The notes below the pieces were generated by a model. That model was not told the DNA's origin and did not search any database. It saw only the letters and a program-made list of their open reading frames with translations. A stretch of DNA of 64,000 nt from Magnolia sinica. Lineage: Eukaryota; Streptophyta; Magnoliopsida; Magnoliales; Magnoliaceae. This document shows, one piece after another, positions 24,489-35,764 of this stretch. Positions within the stretch are counted from its first letter, which is position 1. Every line of letters starts with the position of its first letter. The DNA lies in the NCBI RefSeq assembly GCF_029962835.1, contig NC_080588.1:67982501-68046500 (forward strand), given 5' to 3'. The translations under genes and the position numbers were made by a program.

Positions 24489-24600
24489 GTACGTACTTCA
24501 TTTTTTGGAATAATACACTCAAATGATATAGAAAAATTAAAGTGGATGCATAATGCGTACATCAAGGTAGCCCTCATGGTAACCGATGGTAAGGGCTGCA
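24489..24600. mobile_element. Hairpin MITE family A, right remainder after the copia insertion
   Basis: This continues the interrupted MITE: ACTTCATTTTTTGGAATAAT is the inverted partner of 17760-17782, and GTACATCAAGGTAGCCC partners the 17700-17715 arm. The right end is poorly defined. Confidence 0.7.
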
Positions 24601-25044
24601 CCATCTTGAAGTGAGGCTGGGGTCTCACCTAATCCACTCTCCTGCGTCCGAACCCAATTCCCACCCAACCATGGAACGGCATAGAACGTCAACTAACACA
24701 TGTCCGATGTAAGATTTAGCCATTCATCATGCGGTCCCCAGCGTGTAGATTCCTTCGCCTCTGAAGTTTAGACCAGTCCACCAGCCGTGTAAGCCATGCA
24801 AGCTAGGTCACTTGGTAAGTGACTTGAATATTGCAAGCATCCGGGCTGGCCCACTTCGAGTTGGGCTTAGGCAGGATCATCATGCCGAGTGGTGGGCTCG
24901 GGCTCAGGCTCGGGCTTGAATTTCAGCCCCATTTTTTAAATTGGGCTGAGGTTGGACTTAGACTTCAGAAGCCCGTGGCCTGGCCCAAAAATAAGACGTT
25001 TCGGAGATTCACAACGGGAGCAGAAAAAGCTACTTCAATGCACT

Positions 25045-25275
25045 AAGGAAAAAAACAAATATCAGCTTGATCCAAAACTTCTGTGCCCCTCAGGAATTTT
25101 TCAACGGTGGACATTCAAATCATACTGTTTCGTGTGGGTGGTCCACTTGAACTTTGCTTGCGCTTCATTTTTAGGCTAAAGATAAAAAATTATCTAGTAA
25201 AATGGGTAAACAGAGCGTATAAAATACATAAATCAGTGGGTCCCACAGAGTTTACTCAGTACGCAATCCGCTTCC
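25045..25275. mobile_element. Half copy (right arm) of hairpin MITE family A in the TRFL promoter
   Basis: The segment runs from AAATATCAGCTTGATCCAAA through GTGGTCCACTTGAAC and CATAAATCAGTGGGTCCCACAGAG to the terminal ACGCAATCCGCTTCC. That is the right half of the element seen whole at 35765-37009 and 8997-9533. The left half is missing. It ends about 210 bases before the TRFL ATG. Confidence 0.7.
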
Positions 25276-25446
25276 CACTGCACCCGATCTAGTTCTCTAA
25301 GCGCTAGCGTGTCATCCATCACACGCCGCCAGAGTATAAAGTTTCTCTCTTTCGAAATCGAACGACGGGAAGGAAACAGATTCCAGCAGAAGCTACTGCT
25401 CTCTATCAGACAGCGCGGGAGATTTCCAGTTCTCCTTCTTCCTGTC

Positions 25447-25459
25447 AAACCCTAACCCT
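25447..25459 (+). promoter_or_regulatory. Telobox-like motif in the TRFL leader
   Basis: AAACCCTAACCCT, nearly two plant telomere repeats, lies 27 bases before the start codon. Short teloboxes are frequent in plant 5' leaders, especially of ribosomal and growth-linked genes, and are bound by Myb-type factors. Its position in a telomere-repeat-factor-like gene is suggestive only. Confidence 0.7.
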
Positions 25460-25485
25460 TGCTCTAACTCCAAGAGTCCCTCGAC

Positions 25486-28400
25486 ATGAAGCCGTCCATC
25501 TCACCAGGCATGGACCCCACCACATCCCCCTGGATCCTTGAATTCCTCCTCTGCCAGCCCCACCTCGACGCGTGGGTCGCACACCGGCTCACCTCCATCC
25601 TCCCCGTCTCCAACGACTACCCCCGCCTCCACAAAACCATCCTCCTCCGCTCCATCGTCTCCGATATCTCCCACCGTTCAATCTCCGAAGCCACCCTCGA
25701 ATCTCTCGAATTGATCGAAGATCTTGATCACTCTGCGGGCCTCTCGATCCCCGACTCCATGCAGGCTGCGTATGCCGCGGTCGCAGCGGAATGCACAGCA
25801 AAATTCTTGAAATGCGAGCCCGAGGATCATAACGAGTTCGTGGAGGCCGTCAATCGGATCTGGAAATGTAGGGTTTCTGATATGGAGAGATCGAATCTCC
25901 GCGTCGGATTGATTTCAAAGCGGTTGATGGAATTGAAGAAGGAGATGATGACGGCAGTATGGAATAGTGGGGTGAGGGGGGAGCTGAGGGCGCGGGAGAC
26001 GATGAAGGAGGCCTTGGATTCGGTTAGGGTGTATTTGGAAGAGGCTGTGGAGGAGATGGGACCATCTTTCTTGGAATATGCAGCGGTGGAGGTTTGTGGG
26101 CAGGAAACAGATGTGCGGGATTCAGTTACTGGTTTGGATGGTGTGAGCGCGGGGCTGGGTGCTGATGATGTGGTTGTCATTGATGATGGTGCTGGCAGTG
26201 TGGAATTTGATCATGTTGAGGAAGAGGATGAGGAAGTGAGGGTTTGCTCCTCGTGGAGAGGTCAGTTTTTTTTTTTTTAAATCCTTTTTTTAAATGATTA
26301 GTTTCCTACTAGTGTGGAATTTTTGAGTACTGTTACTTTGAAGTTTTGAGCAGTAGATGCTGAAATAATTGCACATTCCTTCTTCTTCTTCTTCTTCTTC
26401 TTCTTCTTCTTTTTTTTAAAATTTTAATTTTTAATTATTTATTTATTTATTTTAAATTTTTCTAACAATACATGCTTGGATTTACACGCTAAAATAATAA
26501 TATGGGTCCAGTTGGATGTGAAGAGCTCCTTACCAAACAATCCGTACCGTTCAATTTCTGTCCCGTGGATGATGTTTAAGAATGGTGTGTGGCTGATGGT
26601 CTACAAGTGATGGGAAAAAGTTCACTGATCAGATGATTGGGATTTTTCAGTGGAGCTTGTTTTTTAGCCCATCACCTGTTGGGTCTGCTCAATGACCTGT
26701 ATGTAATACTCAACCAGTCGAAACGCCTGTTTGACTTGGGCATACCTCTTATGATTTATTGGCTGCGCTGAAACAAATTTATGTTTTTCATGTTCTTTCT
26801 CATTGTTTTTATTTTTATTTTTTATGCCATTATACTTTTTTCTTCCTTGCCATTTTTCTTACTAAATACTGCATCCAGCTTCTGATAACATACCATTCAG
26901 TTGGAAGAATGATATGGATACCTGAGAGGTGGCCCCACCTGCACAGAATGCTACCCCAGTTGAAAATGCCATTAATTTGGCATTCCTCTTCTGCTTCGCT
27001 GAAGTAATTTTACATTTTTTTTTTTCATTCATTTTTCTTCTTCAGAATTCTGCATTCATTATCTGAGTAAGCAACTGCATTTGTATTTTTCAGGCGGTCA
27101 TATGGGAAGTCTGCCACCGGCACAAAAGGATGTATCTGATCAAGACACAGTTTCTACTATGGAAGGTACACTTGCAAAGCTAAAAGAAGTGGGTGCTGCT
27201 GGAATGGACAACAAATTTGACCGCCTGCCTTTGGTTGAAGTTGTGAAAGTGAAGGAAGCCCTTAAATCAAGTTCTACAAATCTGCGCACAGTTGTGGAAG
27301 ACCCGCTTCCAGATGCTCTAGAAATGGCTGCAGGAATATTGGCTAACATGGCAACTGAAATAAGCCACAAGGCACAGGAAGAATGTGAAAATCGGGTTGA
27401 TGTTGAGGCACTGGAAGAACATCAAAATGGGGTAGATGTTGGTACAAATAACCTCTCTGTGGAGAAGGGTGTAAATGCTAATAATGCCGGAGCCACTGCT
27501 ACTGGAAATCAAAATGGCAAGCATCATGACGGAACATCATTCCCTAGCCTTATGGCATGGAATAGAACTGCCCATACTTATGAGGTGATAATTTCATAAT
27601 CCTTTCTTTGAGGCATGGTTGATGGTTTACATTATTATGTCATAAAATGGGGGCTAGATTTCTACCTGTTCTTTCAAGTCACTGATTGAATGTCTTTCAA
27701 CTGTCTACTGGACTTGGGATTTGTAGCAATGGTGCTCATCAAATTCATCTGTCAAATACGGACCGTACACATTTAGGAGAAGGTCTCAAATAAGTCTAAC
27801 AAGTTGGGCCACTAGTTACGGTCCACCCAATATATAACTTTCAACCTTTCATGTGCATCCAACATCCAATCCGTCCAATAGGTTGGCCCTACAATGATGA
27901 TTGCCTTGTACAAGAATCACCCACATCCACTTATTGAGTGGACGACAATTGTAATTTTCTATTTATCAATGCCTAGACATAGTTTTCTATGATGTGGCCC
28001 ACTTGATTGGTAGATGGGGCTGATTTTTCCACTAGGTATCCTCATGGTGAGGTCAACCTATTCGAAGGGTTTTGATGTCTTGTTCACTTAATAGGTTGGA
28101 GGTTATCTGCTGGGTGGACCGTAAATTACGGTCCAACTGGTTGGACCACAAGTCATGGTCCAACCGGTGAATAACTTCCATTCTATCATGTGCATGCTGC
28201 ATCCAATCCTTCCAATAGGTTGGGCTGACCTCAAGGACCACCATGTTAAAAAATCAGCCTCATAATCATCAGGGGGATGGAACCATAGAAAACAAGTTAT
28301 GGCCATTGATAAATAAGAAAATACTAGTGTGATCCATTGATGGGTGGATGCCGCTGATTTTCGCACAATTTGATCCTCATGATGAGGACAACCTATTGGA

Positions 28401-31400
28401 CAGGTGAGATGTTGCATGGACATGAAAGGTTGGAACTTATTCGCTGGGTGGACAGTTAGTTTTGGTCCAACTGGTTGGACTTGAGACCTTTTCCATATTT
28501 AAAGGCTGTCATGGTATCACATATCGAAGTGAGAATGATTAGCGAAGCCACTGGGTCTTGCAGTTGGAGAAAACAGTTGAATGGAATGATATTGGCATTA
28601 TTCTATGTATATTCAAGGCTTTCATGGTATCAAAAGATTAGAAAAGGGCCATGTCCATTGTTATGTCTAGGAGGCGTGTTTTGCATTTACAATTTTAGAA
28701 AAAGCGAACAGCTTGAAAGTTCCTTCTCCCCGGATTCCGTGGGTTGGAGGAGGTAAATGGCAATGGAGTTGATCTATTGGATTCTGTTGATTTTGTGGAC
28801 ATTAGATATATTAGATATATTTGTCCCTCTCCATATACTCTTGCTTAGTTTTCTAGTGTCCTTGTTAGATTTTTATTTATTTTTTAATAAACAGAAAATG
28901 AAAAGATTTCCCACTTCAGAAAAATGCTTACTGAAACCCTAAAATGCAAAAAGTTGAGGAAGGGGCTGGCTTTTGAGAAACCATCACTGTTGACCTAGAT
29001 TTCCCAAGCAATTTCCTATGCACATTTATGTGACTTTTAAGAACATTTTGGACATGAAAAGGCGAAAAAGGTGAGTAGCATGATGCTCCTTTTTCTTTAT
29101 ATATATATATATATATATATATTGCAATGGCACTCAAAGAGTCCATACTCGCTAAATGGAAAAATGGAGCAACCACTCTAGAATAATCGTGTGGATGATT
29201 GCTTTCTTTTTTTATTTTTTATTTTTTTTCGAGAGAGATGATGATGATGATGAAATTTTTAATTAACACTAAAAGAAGGAAAAACGAAAATTACAACAAA
29301 GATGCCCAATGCATGGGGGAAAGATTACAACTATCGAAATAATCTATACAAGAAGCCCATCCCATAACATCAACCTTAGCCTGCCCAATCACCTCTGCTA
29401 TAGAGTCACTCCGATTCCAGAAGCACCTATTATTCCTTTCTCCCCAAATAGCCCAAATACCTGCCAATAATGACAAATCCCACAGTACCATTCCTTTCTT
29501 ACACACCCCCACTCTAAGCTTGGAAGAAATCTTCTATAGAACCCAACACCACCCACGAAATTCGAAACATAGTGAAGAACCTATCCCACACCTCTCTAGC
29601 ATAGGGACACAAGATGAAAAGATGATCTACCGCCTCCGCATTCCACATGCACATAAGGCAAACATTGGGGATTACAATATTCCTCTTTTGAAGGATATCC
29701 ATGGTTAATATTTGTTTTCCTTCCCACCAGCCATGCTAATGTTGCCAACTTTGGAGGTGCCCCACAGTTCAACACAAATGAGGAAGTTAAAGAATGATTT
29801 GACAGAAAAACAACCCGAACTCTCATTCTGACACAAATGATCCTTCTCTTCCACCAAGGGATGCACATCCTGAAATCGATGCAACAATTGTAAAAACTCG
29901 TCTAGCTCCTCATTAGACATCCCATGGCAAGGGGAGACCAAATCACTCCATTAGCCGAGAAAGAGAGATACAACGTAGAGTTGTACACGAGCCAAACTGA
30001 GTCAAGCTTGGCACAACTTGGCTCGGCTCGTCCAGCAACCAACCCCAGCTTGAACTCGGCTTAGCTCGGTCCTCGAGCTTGACTGGCCAGCTCGGCTAGG
30101 TTTGGTCACCAACTCGAGCTGAGCTCGAGCCCGTGTGACATTTTCTCAAACACAGAATGCATCTTCAATCTCCCACACTTTGAATGCAAAATAGCAACAA
30201 CACTTTGTAGGCATTTCATCAAACACTCGGCAAGTAGCATCAAGATTAAGATATGAGGGCAGTCTGACGATGTAAAGTTCTTTTTTTTTAATGGTGATTT
30301 GCTTTTTTAATCTTCCCTCGAATGCCCATTTTGAGAATACCCTGATGTGAAGGGCAATCCAAGAAACAACACTTCGTTGAGTCATTTTTATCAAACACTC
30401 GGTGAGCAACATCAAGATCAAAATAACTGAGTCACCGAGCCGATTCGAGTTGGGGTTCGAGCCAATTTGAGTCGAGCTCGGGCAAGCTCGAACTCAACTT
30501 GAACTTTTTTCGAGGTCCAAAAACCAGCTCAACTCGATCTGAATCCAGTTTCGAGCCGAGGCAAGTCAAGCTTTTTCGAGTTGATTCTAGCGAGCTGACC
30601 AAGCTAACTCGACTCGTGTACAACTCTAATACAATGCAATGGAGTTATCGACCTCTAGGGCTAACCTGGCTAGATTTGGAAAAAGTTCTCTCAGCTTCTG
30701 CTTGCCCACCAACACATCCTCCCAAAAACTTGTCCTTTCTCCATTGCCCGAAGAATAACTGATCTCTTCCCTGAACTAGGGCCCATATTTGCAATGGCCT
30801 TCCAAATAGCCAATGCTTTGTAAAGGGAAGAATCCTTCATTCCCCATCCCTCATTACCAACTTCATATTTCCTAACCAACCCTTCCCTCCAAAGCCTATC
30901 TTCCTCCATCCCCAAATGCCAACACTTCCCAATAAGAGTGGAATTCATACCTTCCAAATTCCTAATTCCTACGCCACCTTACTAAATCGGGTGACACACC
31001 TCATCCCACTTAAGCAAGTGGAACTTTGTTACGCTCATCTGCACCTTGCCAAAGAAATTTCCTTCTCACCTTCTCTAATTTATTAAGAACCACTGTCAGA
31101 TATTGGAATAGAGACAAAGTATAACCCTAGGTTGGACATTGTAGCTTTAATGAGCGTTAGTCTGCCCCCCAAAGAAAGATGCCTACTCTTCCATCCTGAG
31201 AGCTTTCTTTCCATCTTCTCGATCACTTTATCCCATAAATGCAAAGCTAGTTTGCGGATACAAAGCAGGAGACCGAGGTAGGAAGAGGGGAATGCACCAA
31301 CCCTACAACTGAACACCCGTGCGAATCTATCGACCTCCTCCTTGGGGGTGCACACCCCCAACAACTTGCTCTTCAAAATATTCACCTTAAGGCTGGAAAC

Positions 31401-32952
31401 CACCTCATGAACTTTATGAGCTTTTCCACTTTTTCCTCTTTTGCATCGCAAAACAAGAGCCCATGGTGAGACTAAAAGTCGGAGCTATCAACCTTGAAGC
31501 CACTAGTTAAGCCCATTGTAGCTCTATTCTTCAGCATCTTGCTCAAAGCCTCCACCACTACCATGAAAAGATAGGAGGAGCTAAGATCGAAAACTTTGCC
31601 GAACCCATGCACTCCCATATCCATCTCCATTTCTCCCCACTCCTCAATCGCCCTGGCATATAGTCAAGAAAAGTCCAATCCACATGATCATAGGCCTTTT
31701 ACAAGTCCAATTTACAAACAGCACCCTTTCTTCCTCTGTGTATTCATACTCAATGAGAGCTCTATCCAAGATTTGCCTGTCAACCAAGAAAGCCCCCTGA
31801 GCTTTCGAAATGACTTCTCTCATAACCATTTTATACCTTAGAGATCACTTGCTAAAGTCTGAAATTTGCGCACTAATAGTTTTTGAGTTATATAAATAGC
31901 ATTTTGTCCTTGTAATTGGTGAGTGTGTGATATAAAATCACAATGATTTAAATTACCCTCAATGTTGGATTTATTATTGGCACAAAATCAAATTGATTCA
32001 TGTTAATGGATTTGCATTAATCCGATAATTTCACATTGAAATCCTTATGTTGAATATATGTTAAATGCAAGTCAACTTTTTTATTTTAAATCTTAATTTT
32101 TCTTCAATACCTGATTAATACTTAAGTAATCTTCTTGTCGTGCAGTGGGATGATGATTCGATTTCGTCCCAATCAGAAAAATCACCAAATTGTTCAAGGG
32201 GACTTCATTTACCTAGTCCAAAGAACCGGGTGATCTCTCCTTTGAAGAAGCGAGAAATCACTAGATACTCTAAGAGGAGAAAAATTAAGAAGTGGAGTTC
32301 ATTGGAAGAAGAGACTTTAAGAAAGGCAGTGGAAAAGTAAGTTGTTACTTTTCAGCTTTCTGCAAGGATGAATATCTTCCAAAATTTAGTTTCACAAACC
32401 TTCTTCCCAGGTGTTACTCCTGCTTTGAATCACACTTTTGCTCCTGCTTCCTAGCTGTTTATTTGTTAGCTTTTTGATGTTGATGCTTCCCCACCCATAG
32501 CCAAATCTTTTGCCACTTCCCTCATATTATTCCGTTTCATTTTATTTGAAGGATCTGGATTCTTATATCTTTATTGTCATCTTTAAATTAGTTGTAGTTG
32601 TCTTAGATGAAGTTACTTCAGATGTTTTTCGTCCACACTTTCCATGTTTAAATTACTTGGAAGTTAATCACTTTTCCTTTTAAGATTTAATATTCCTGCC
32701 AAATTTGTCTAGGACAAACATTCCCACTATCTCATACTTATTTGCTTGTGAAGCCATGGCAAAGGGAACTGGAAATTCATTTTAAACCGCCACCATCAAA
32801 TATTCGAGGACAGAACAGAGGTATCTATGGTGCTCCTGCTCATTTACATTGTCACGTATTCTTGCGTTCTCCATGGTATTAATTTAATGATTAGAGATTG
32901 AACTATGCAGATTGATTTGAAGGACAAGTGGCGGAACTTGACGAGGGGCTGA
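25486..32952 (+). CDS. Telomere-repeat-binding-factor-like (TRFL) Myb protein, five exons
   Basis: This gene encodes a nuclear protein with a C-terminal telobox-type Myb domain. Exons are 25486-26260, 27094-27584, 32146-32336, 32754-32820 and 32911-32952. All introns are GT-AG and phases match, giving 521 residues. The N-terminal block WILEFLLCQPHLDAWVA to about residue 90 is a conserved Leu-rich helical region of plant TRFL proteins. The middle is acidic and poorly conserved. Exon 2 ends in NRTAHTYE and exon 3 opens with WDDDS, a conserved junction. A basic stretch (KKREITRYSKRRKIKK) leads into the Myb domain at about 470-521: W472, then HGKGNWKFIL and the recognition helix IDLKDKWRN. The protein stops three residues after that motif, so it lacks the Myb extension that telomere-binding TRFL proteins carry. 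It resembles the Arabidopsis TRFL3/6/10 type, reported not to bind telomere DNA by itself. Promoter DNA is half-covered by a MITE, and intron 2 (4561 bp) is packed with repeats. Confidence 0.88.
26379..26410. repeat. (TTC)n microsatellite in TRFL intron 1
   Basis: About ten TTC units are followed by a T run. It lies inside intron 1 (26261-27093) and has no other visible role. Confidence 0.85.
27776..28492. mobile_element. Foldback MITE in TRFL intron 2
   Basis: The left end (AAGGTCTCAAATAAGTCTAA then ACGGTCCACCC) is mirrored by the right end (GGTCCAACTGGTTGGACTTG then AGACCTT). The arms share CTTTCATGTGCATCCAACAT-type sequence and CCAATAGGTTG. A central inverted segment near 28120-28250 repeats the same motifs, so two copies may have merged. 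The superfamily is unknown. Confidence 0.6.
29220..31840 (-). mobile_element. LINE (L1-type) remnant, 5'-truncated, split by a MITE
   Basis: Minus-strand fragments encode ORF2 pieces in the expected order: the reverse-transcriptase segment VISKAQGAFLVDRQILD near 31800, a domain ending LSGWKSRHLSLGGRLTLIKA (about 31150-31250) and the WREGLVRKYEV region (30700-30950). Near the 3' end are CLMCMWNAEAVDHLFILCPYA (zf-RVT type zinc motif, about 29600) and WAIWGERNNRCFWN. Several frame changes and stops separate them, so it is dead. The 5' end is lost within the RT domain. The 3' end lies in a T-rich stretch (+ strand) near 29210-29230. It lies antisense to the TRFL gene. Confidence 0.85.
29976..30628. 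mobile_element. hAT MITE family C, copy 1, inside the LINE
   Basis: A perfect 16-bp terminal inverted repeat TAGAGTTGTACACGAG bounds 653 bases. It is flanked by 8-bp duplications ATACAACG (29968-29975) and ATACAATG (30629-30636) with one mismatch. The terminus and 8-bp duplication fit hAT. The interior is rich in GAGCTCGAGC/CTCGAGCTT motifs and non-coding. LINE sequence continues on both sides, so the MITE arrived later. Confidence 0.85.
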
Positions 32953-35044
32953 TGTTGTCAACTTTTTACATGTGGATGTTATGGTTCCACTGATATGTGA
33001 GGTACGCTCCCCACCTATTATATTGCTGTGTGTATTCTCATTTCTTCTGAGCTTTCTTGTCTAAAAAAGTGTTGTTTCTGTTGGAGAAGATATTTAAATC
33101 ATTTATGGATTGGACTAAACTTATTTTCAATAACATTTTGTTAACATAGTGTCATCATTATCACCTAACTATTGCTCTCCCAGTATCCTAAGTTCGTCCG
33201 CACTGGCTCATATTCTGTAAGTCCTGTAACTGCTGGAATAGGTATTTACACCATTTGTGGATTGGACCAAACTTTTCTTATCTTTTGGAACATACTGCTA
33301 TCAGTACCGGCTTAACGTATCCTGTTCATGAGTATTTGGTTTGTGTGCTATCCTTCCAATATGGATAAAATAAGGAAATGACTTGAACAACGAATGATGC
33401 CTGGTGATTTTTTGCATAAACCAGCTAGGTTGAATGCTGTATTTTATAGATGCAATTGGAAGTATGATGGCCCTTTTAGAAAAGAACTGTTTCAAGTGGA
33501 TTTTGGTTAGAAGATTTAAAACAGAAAAATCCAAGTGCATGATCACTCTGTAGATTTTGTAACAGGATCCTCTTTTATTATATCATTACTAGGGGAAGTG
33601 GCATGTGCAATGAATTTGGAGAGGGGAATGGAGAGAATTTTGGAGGGAGAGAAAATTGGAGGGAAAGGATGTTGCTACATGTAGATAAAAGAGAAGGTCG
33701 CCAATGGTGGGCTACCCATCCGCACTTTTTAAAGGTTTTGTGGCCCACTCAAATTTTAGATTTGCCTCTTATTTGGCTTACATTCTAACATGAGGCGGGG
33801 CAATAGATGTACAATTGATGTTTTAGAGTCATCACAGTGGGCCCTACCATAGCCTTTGTTGGACGGCTCCTTGGTAGGATCCTTGTGTGGGCTACACATG
33901 TGAACGTAAGGGGAGGTGGGAGCGGGCTATTTGTGCCCGAAATGGGAGGTGGAGGAGCAGTAAAATCCAAGCTTTCCGTTGACGCAGCTAAAATCCAAGC
34001 CATTGGCTTATAAGCACCCAGATTTTCAAATTTCGACAAAGATTAACTATATTGAAAATCAAATTTAAGGTTGTAGAATCTTAAAGGCCACGACTTACCT
34101 AAAAACTAATTGCATGGGCACAAATGTCCTCCCGCTCCTCCCGTTACAAAAAGGAGTTTTTTTTTTTTTTTAATAACCAATACATGGTATAGTAACTTCA
34201 AAGGTTCTTAGAATATCTGGCCTATTTTCAGTTTACTACAATCATTTTTGTGCAAGTCAAAAGATGGTCATGTACAGTGTTTGGAAGAATGCTTTGAAGG
34301 AATGAGCAAACATGCATGCCACATAATTTCAATGGATTTGAAAGTAGTTCTCGCACCTGATGATGAATCATCCAAGATGATAGAAACAACTTATTTTTTT
34401 TTAAATTTCTGCTGGAGAGTGGACCCTAAAGCAAGTGAAAGACGACTGAGAACTAACATGTTTGAACAAAGCTTCATGAAATATTTCAGCATTAAGGAGG
34501 CCTCAACTATCCTATCCATATCTATGCAAACACCGTCTTTTATAGGTGATTCCAATAATTCAATTCAGAAAAATCCCAGTCAAGGGCCTTGTTCTTTACT
34601 TCGAATTATGTTGGATTTAAAACTGACCTGGATCAGTGTTTTAAAGCCCCAACTGGACTGGCCACTTTGACCAGTTTAGACTTGGACCCCAATAAAATGG
34701 ATTGGTCCACCGAAAACCCCATTCTTGATAGTGAACCATTGGGTTGGATGGATTTATTGGGTCCAATTGGCCAACCATCTGACGCAGTTGGTTTTGGGAG
34801 ACCTGGCTGGTTCATGAGTTTGATGCAATTATCATTTTTAATTTGTTAAAAGTAAATAAAATATGTAAATTTAATGGAAATAGGGAACATAATTGAAATC
34901 TATAATTTCTAACTAGTACTTACGGTAATCTGGATTAGAATTATAGTTTCAAATTATTAATTAATATTTAGAAATATGCTTTAAAATTTATAAATTATGA
35001 TTGGAATTGGGACTTGAAAATTGAAATTATAAATACAAATTGTT
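32953..35044. other. Region downstream of the TRFL gene
   Basis: The TRFL 3' untranslated region should begin here, but I see no clear polyadenylation signal. About 33590-34030 is repeat-like with GTGGGCC-type motifs, and 34630-34800 is a degenerate palindromic segment (CTGGACTGGCCACTTTGACC). No gene is recognised. Confidence 0.45.
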
Positions 35045-35764
35045 AATTTGTTTTTAGGGGGTTTTACCTGAAAATTCCTAGGAGCATATAATATTCCTGT
35101 AGCATGCTTTGACTCTTCATATTTACCAAAATGTTCCTCTAACTATACGGATGGAGGATGAAAAGTCAAAATTACCCTTATGGGGAGATTTTTGAAGAAT
35201 TGAAGGCCCTGTGGTGTTTCTCGTGTGGAAGGAAATTACACTTTGAAAGCTATTTTGGCCCTAACTTGTGTTTTTGAAAATCCAATCCGACCAGTAGTTG
35301 CATGACCTAATTTTAAGCATAGATATAAAAAAAATTGAGCCCCATCCATGATTTAGGCGGACCACACGATTGGAAACAGTGTACATGGCGATGCCTACCC
35401 TCCAAACTGTTTCCTTCCCTGTGACCCACCTGAATCATGGATTGTCTTGATTATTGGGCCCTAGGCCTAAATGTTTTTGTAGAGTCTAATGGTTGGAGTG
35501 GATTTCTTATAATCTTTATGGCGGGCCTTGTAAAAAATCAACGTTGGACATCTCTCCTAATTGTTTCCTTTGGTGTGGCCCATTTGACTTATGGGTCGGC
35601 CTGTTTTTTTTTTTTTGGCCATGGGCCTAATGTCGGATTACACAACTAATAATTGCAGTAGATTTCACATACGCATCATAGTGGGCCCCACCAAAAATTG
35701 GCAGTGGCGTCCTCCTTGCAACTACTTCTTGGAGAGATTTAGCTTTGGTATTTGCAGTGGTGTT

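Larger units (their letters stand above)
24600..25485. other. Upstream region and 5' leader of the TRFL gene
   Basis: The left part is unassigned sequence with GGGCTTGGGCT-type motifs. A single right arm of hairpin family A occupies about 25045-25275. The leader then runs to the ATG with CT-rich stretches (TTTCTCTCTTTCG) and a telobox at 25447-25459. No clear TATA box is present, so initiation may be dispersed. Confidence 0.5.
27585..32145 (+). other. TRFL intron 2, repeat-filled (4561 bp)
   Basis: GTGATA at 27585 and TGCAG before 32146 bound the intron. It holds a foldback element (27776-28492), an (AT)n run near 29097-29121, a minus-strand LINE remnant (29220-31840) and a hAT MITE inside that LINE. 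Without these the intron would be well under 1.5 kb. Confidence 0.8.
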
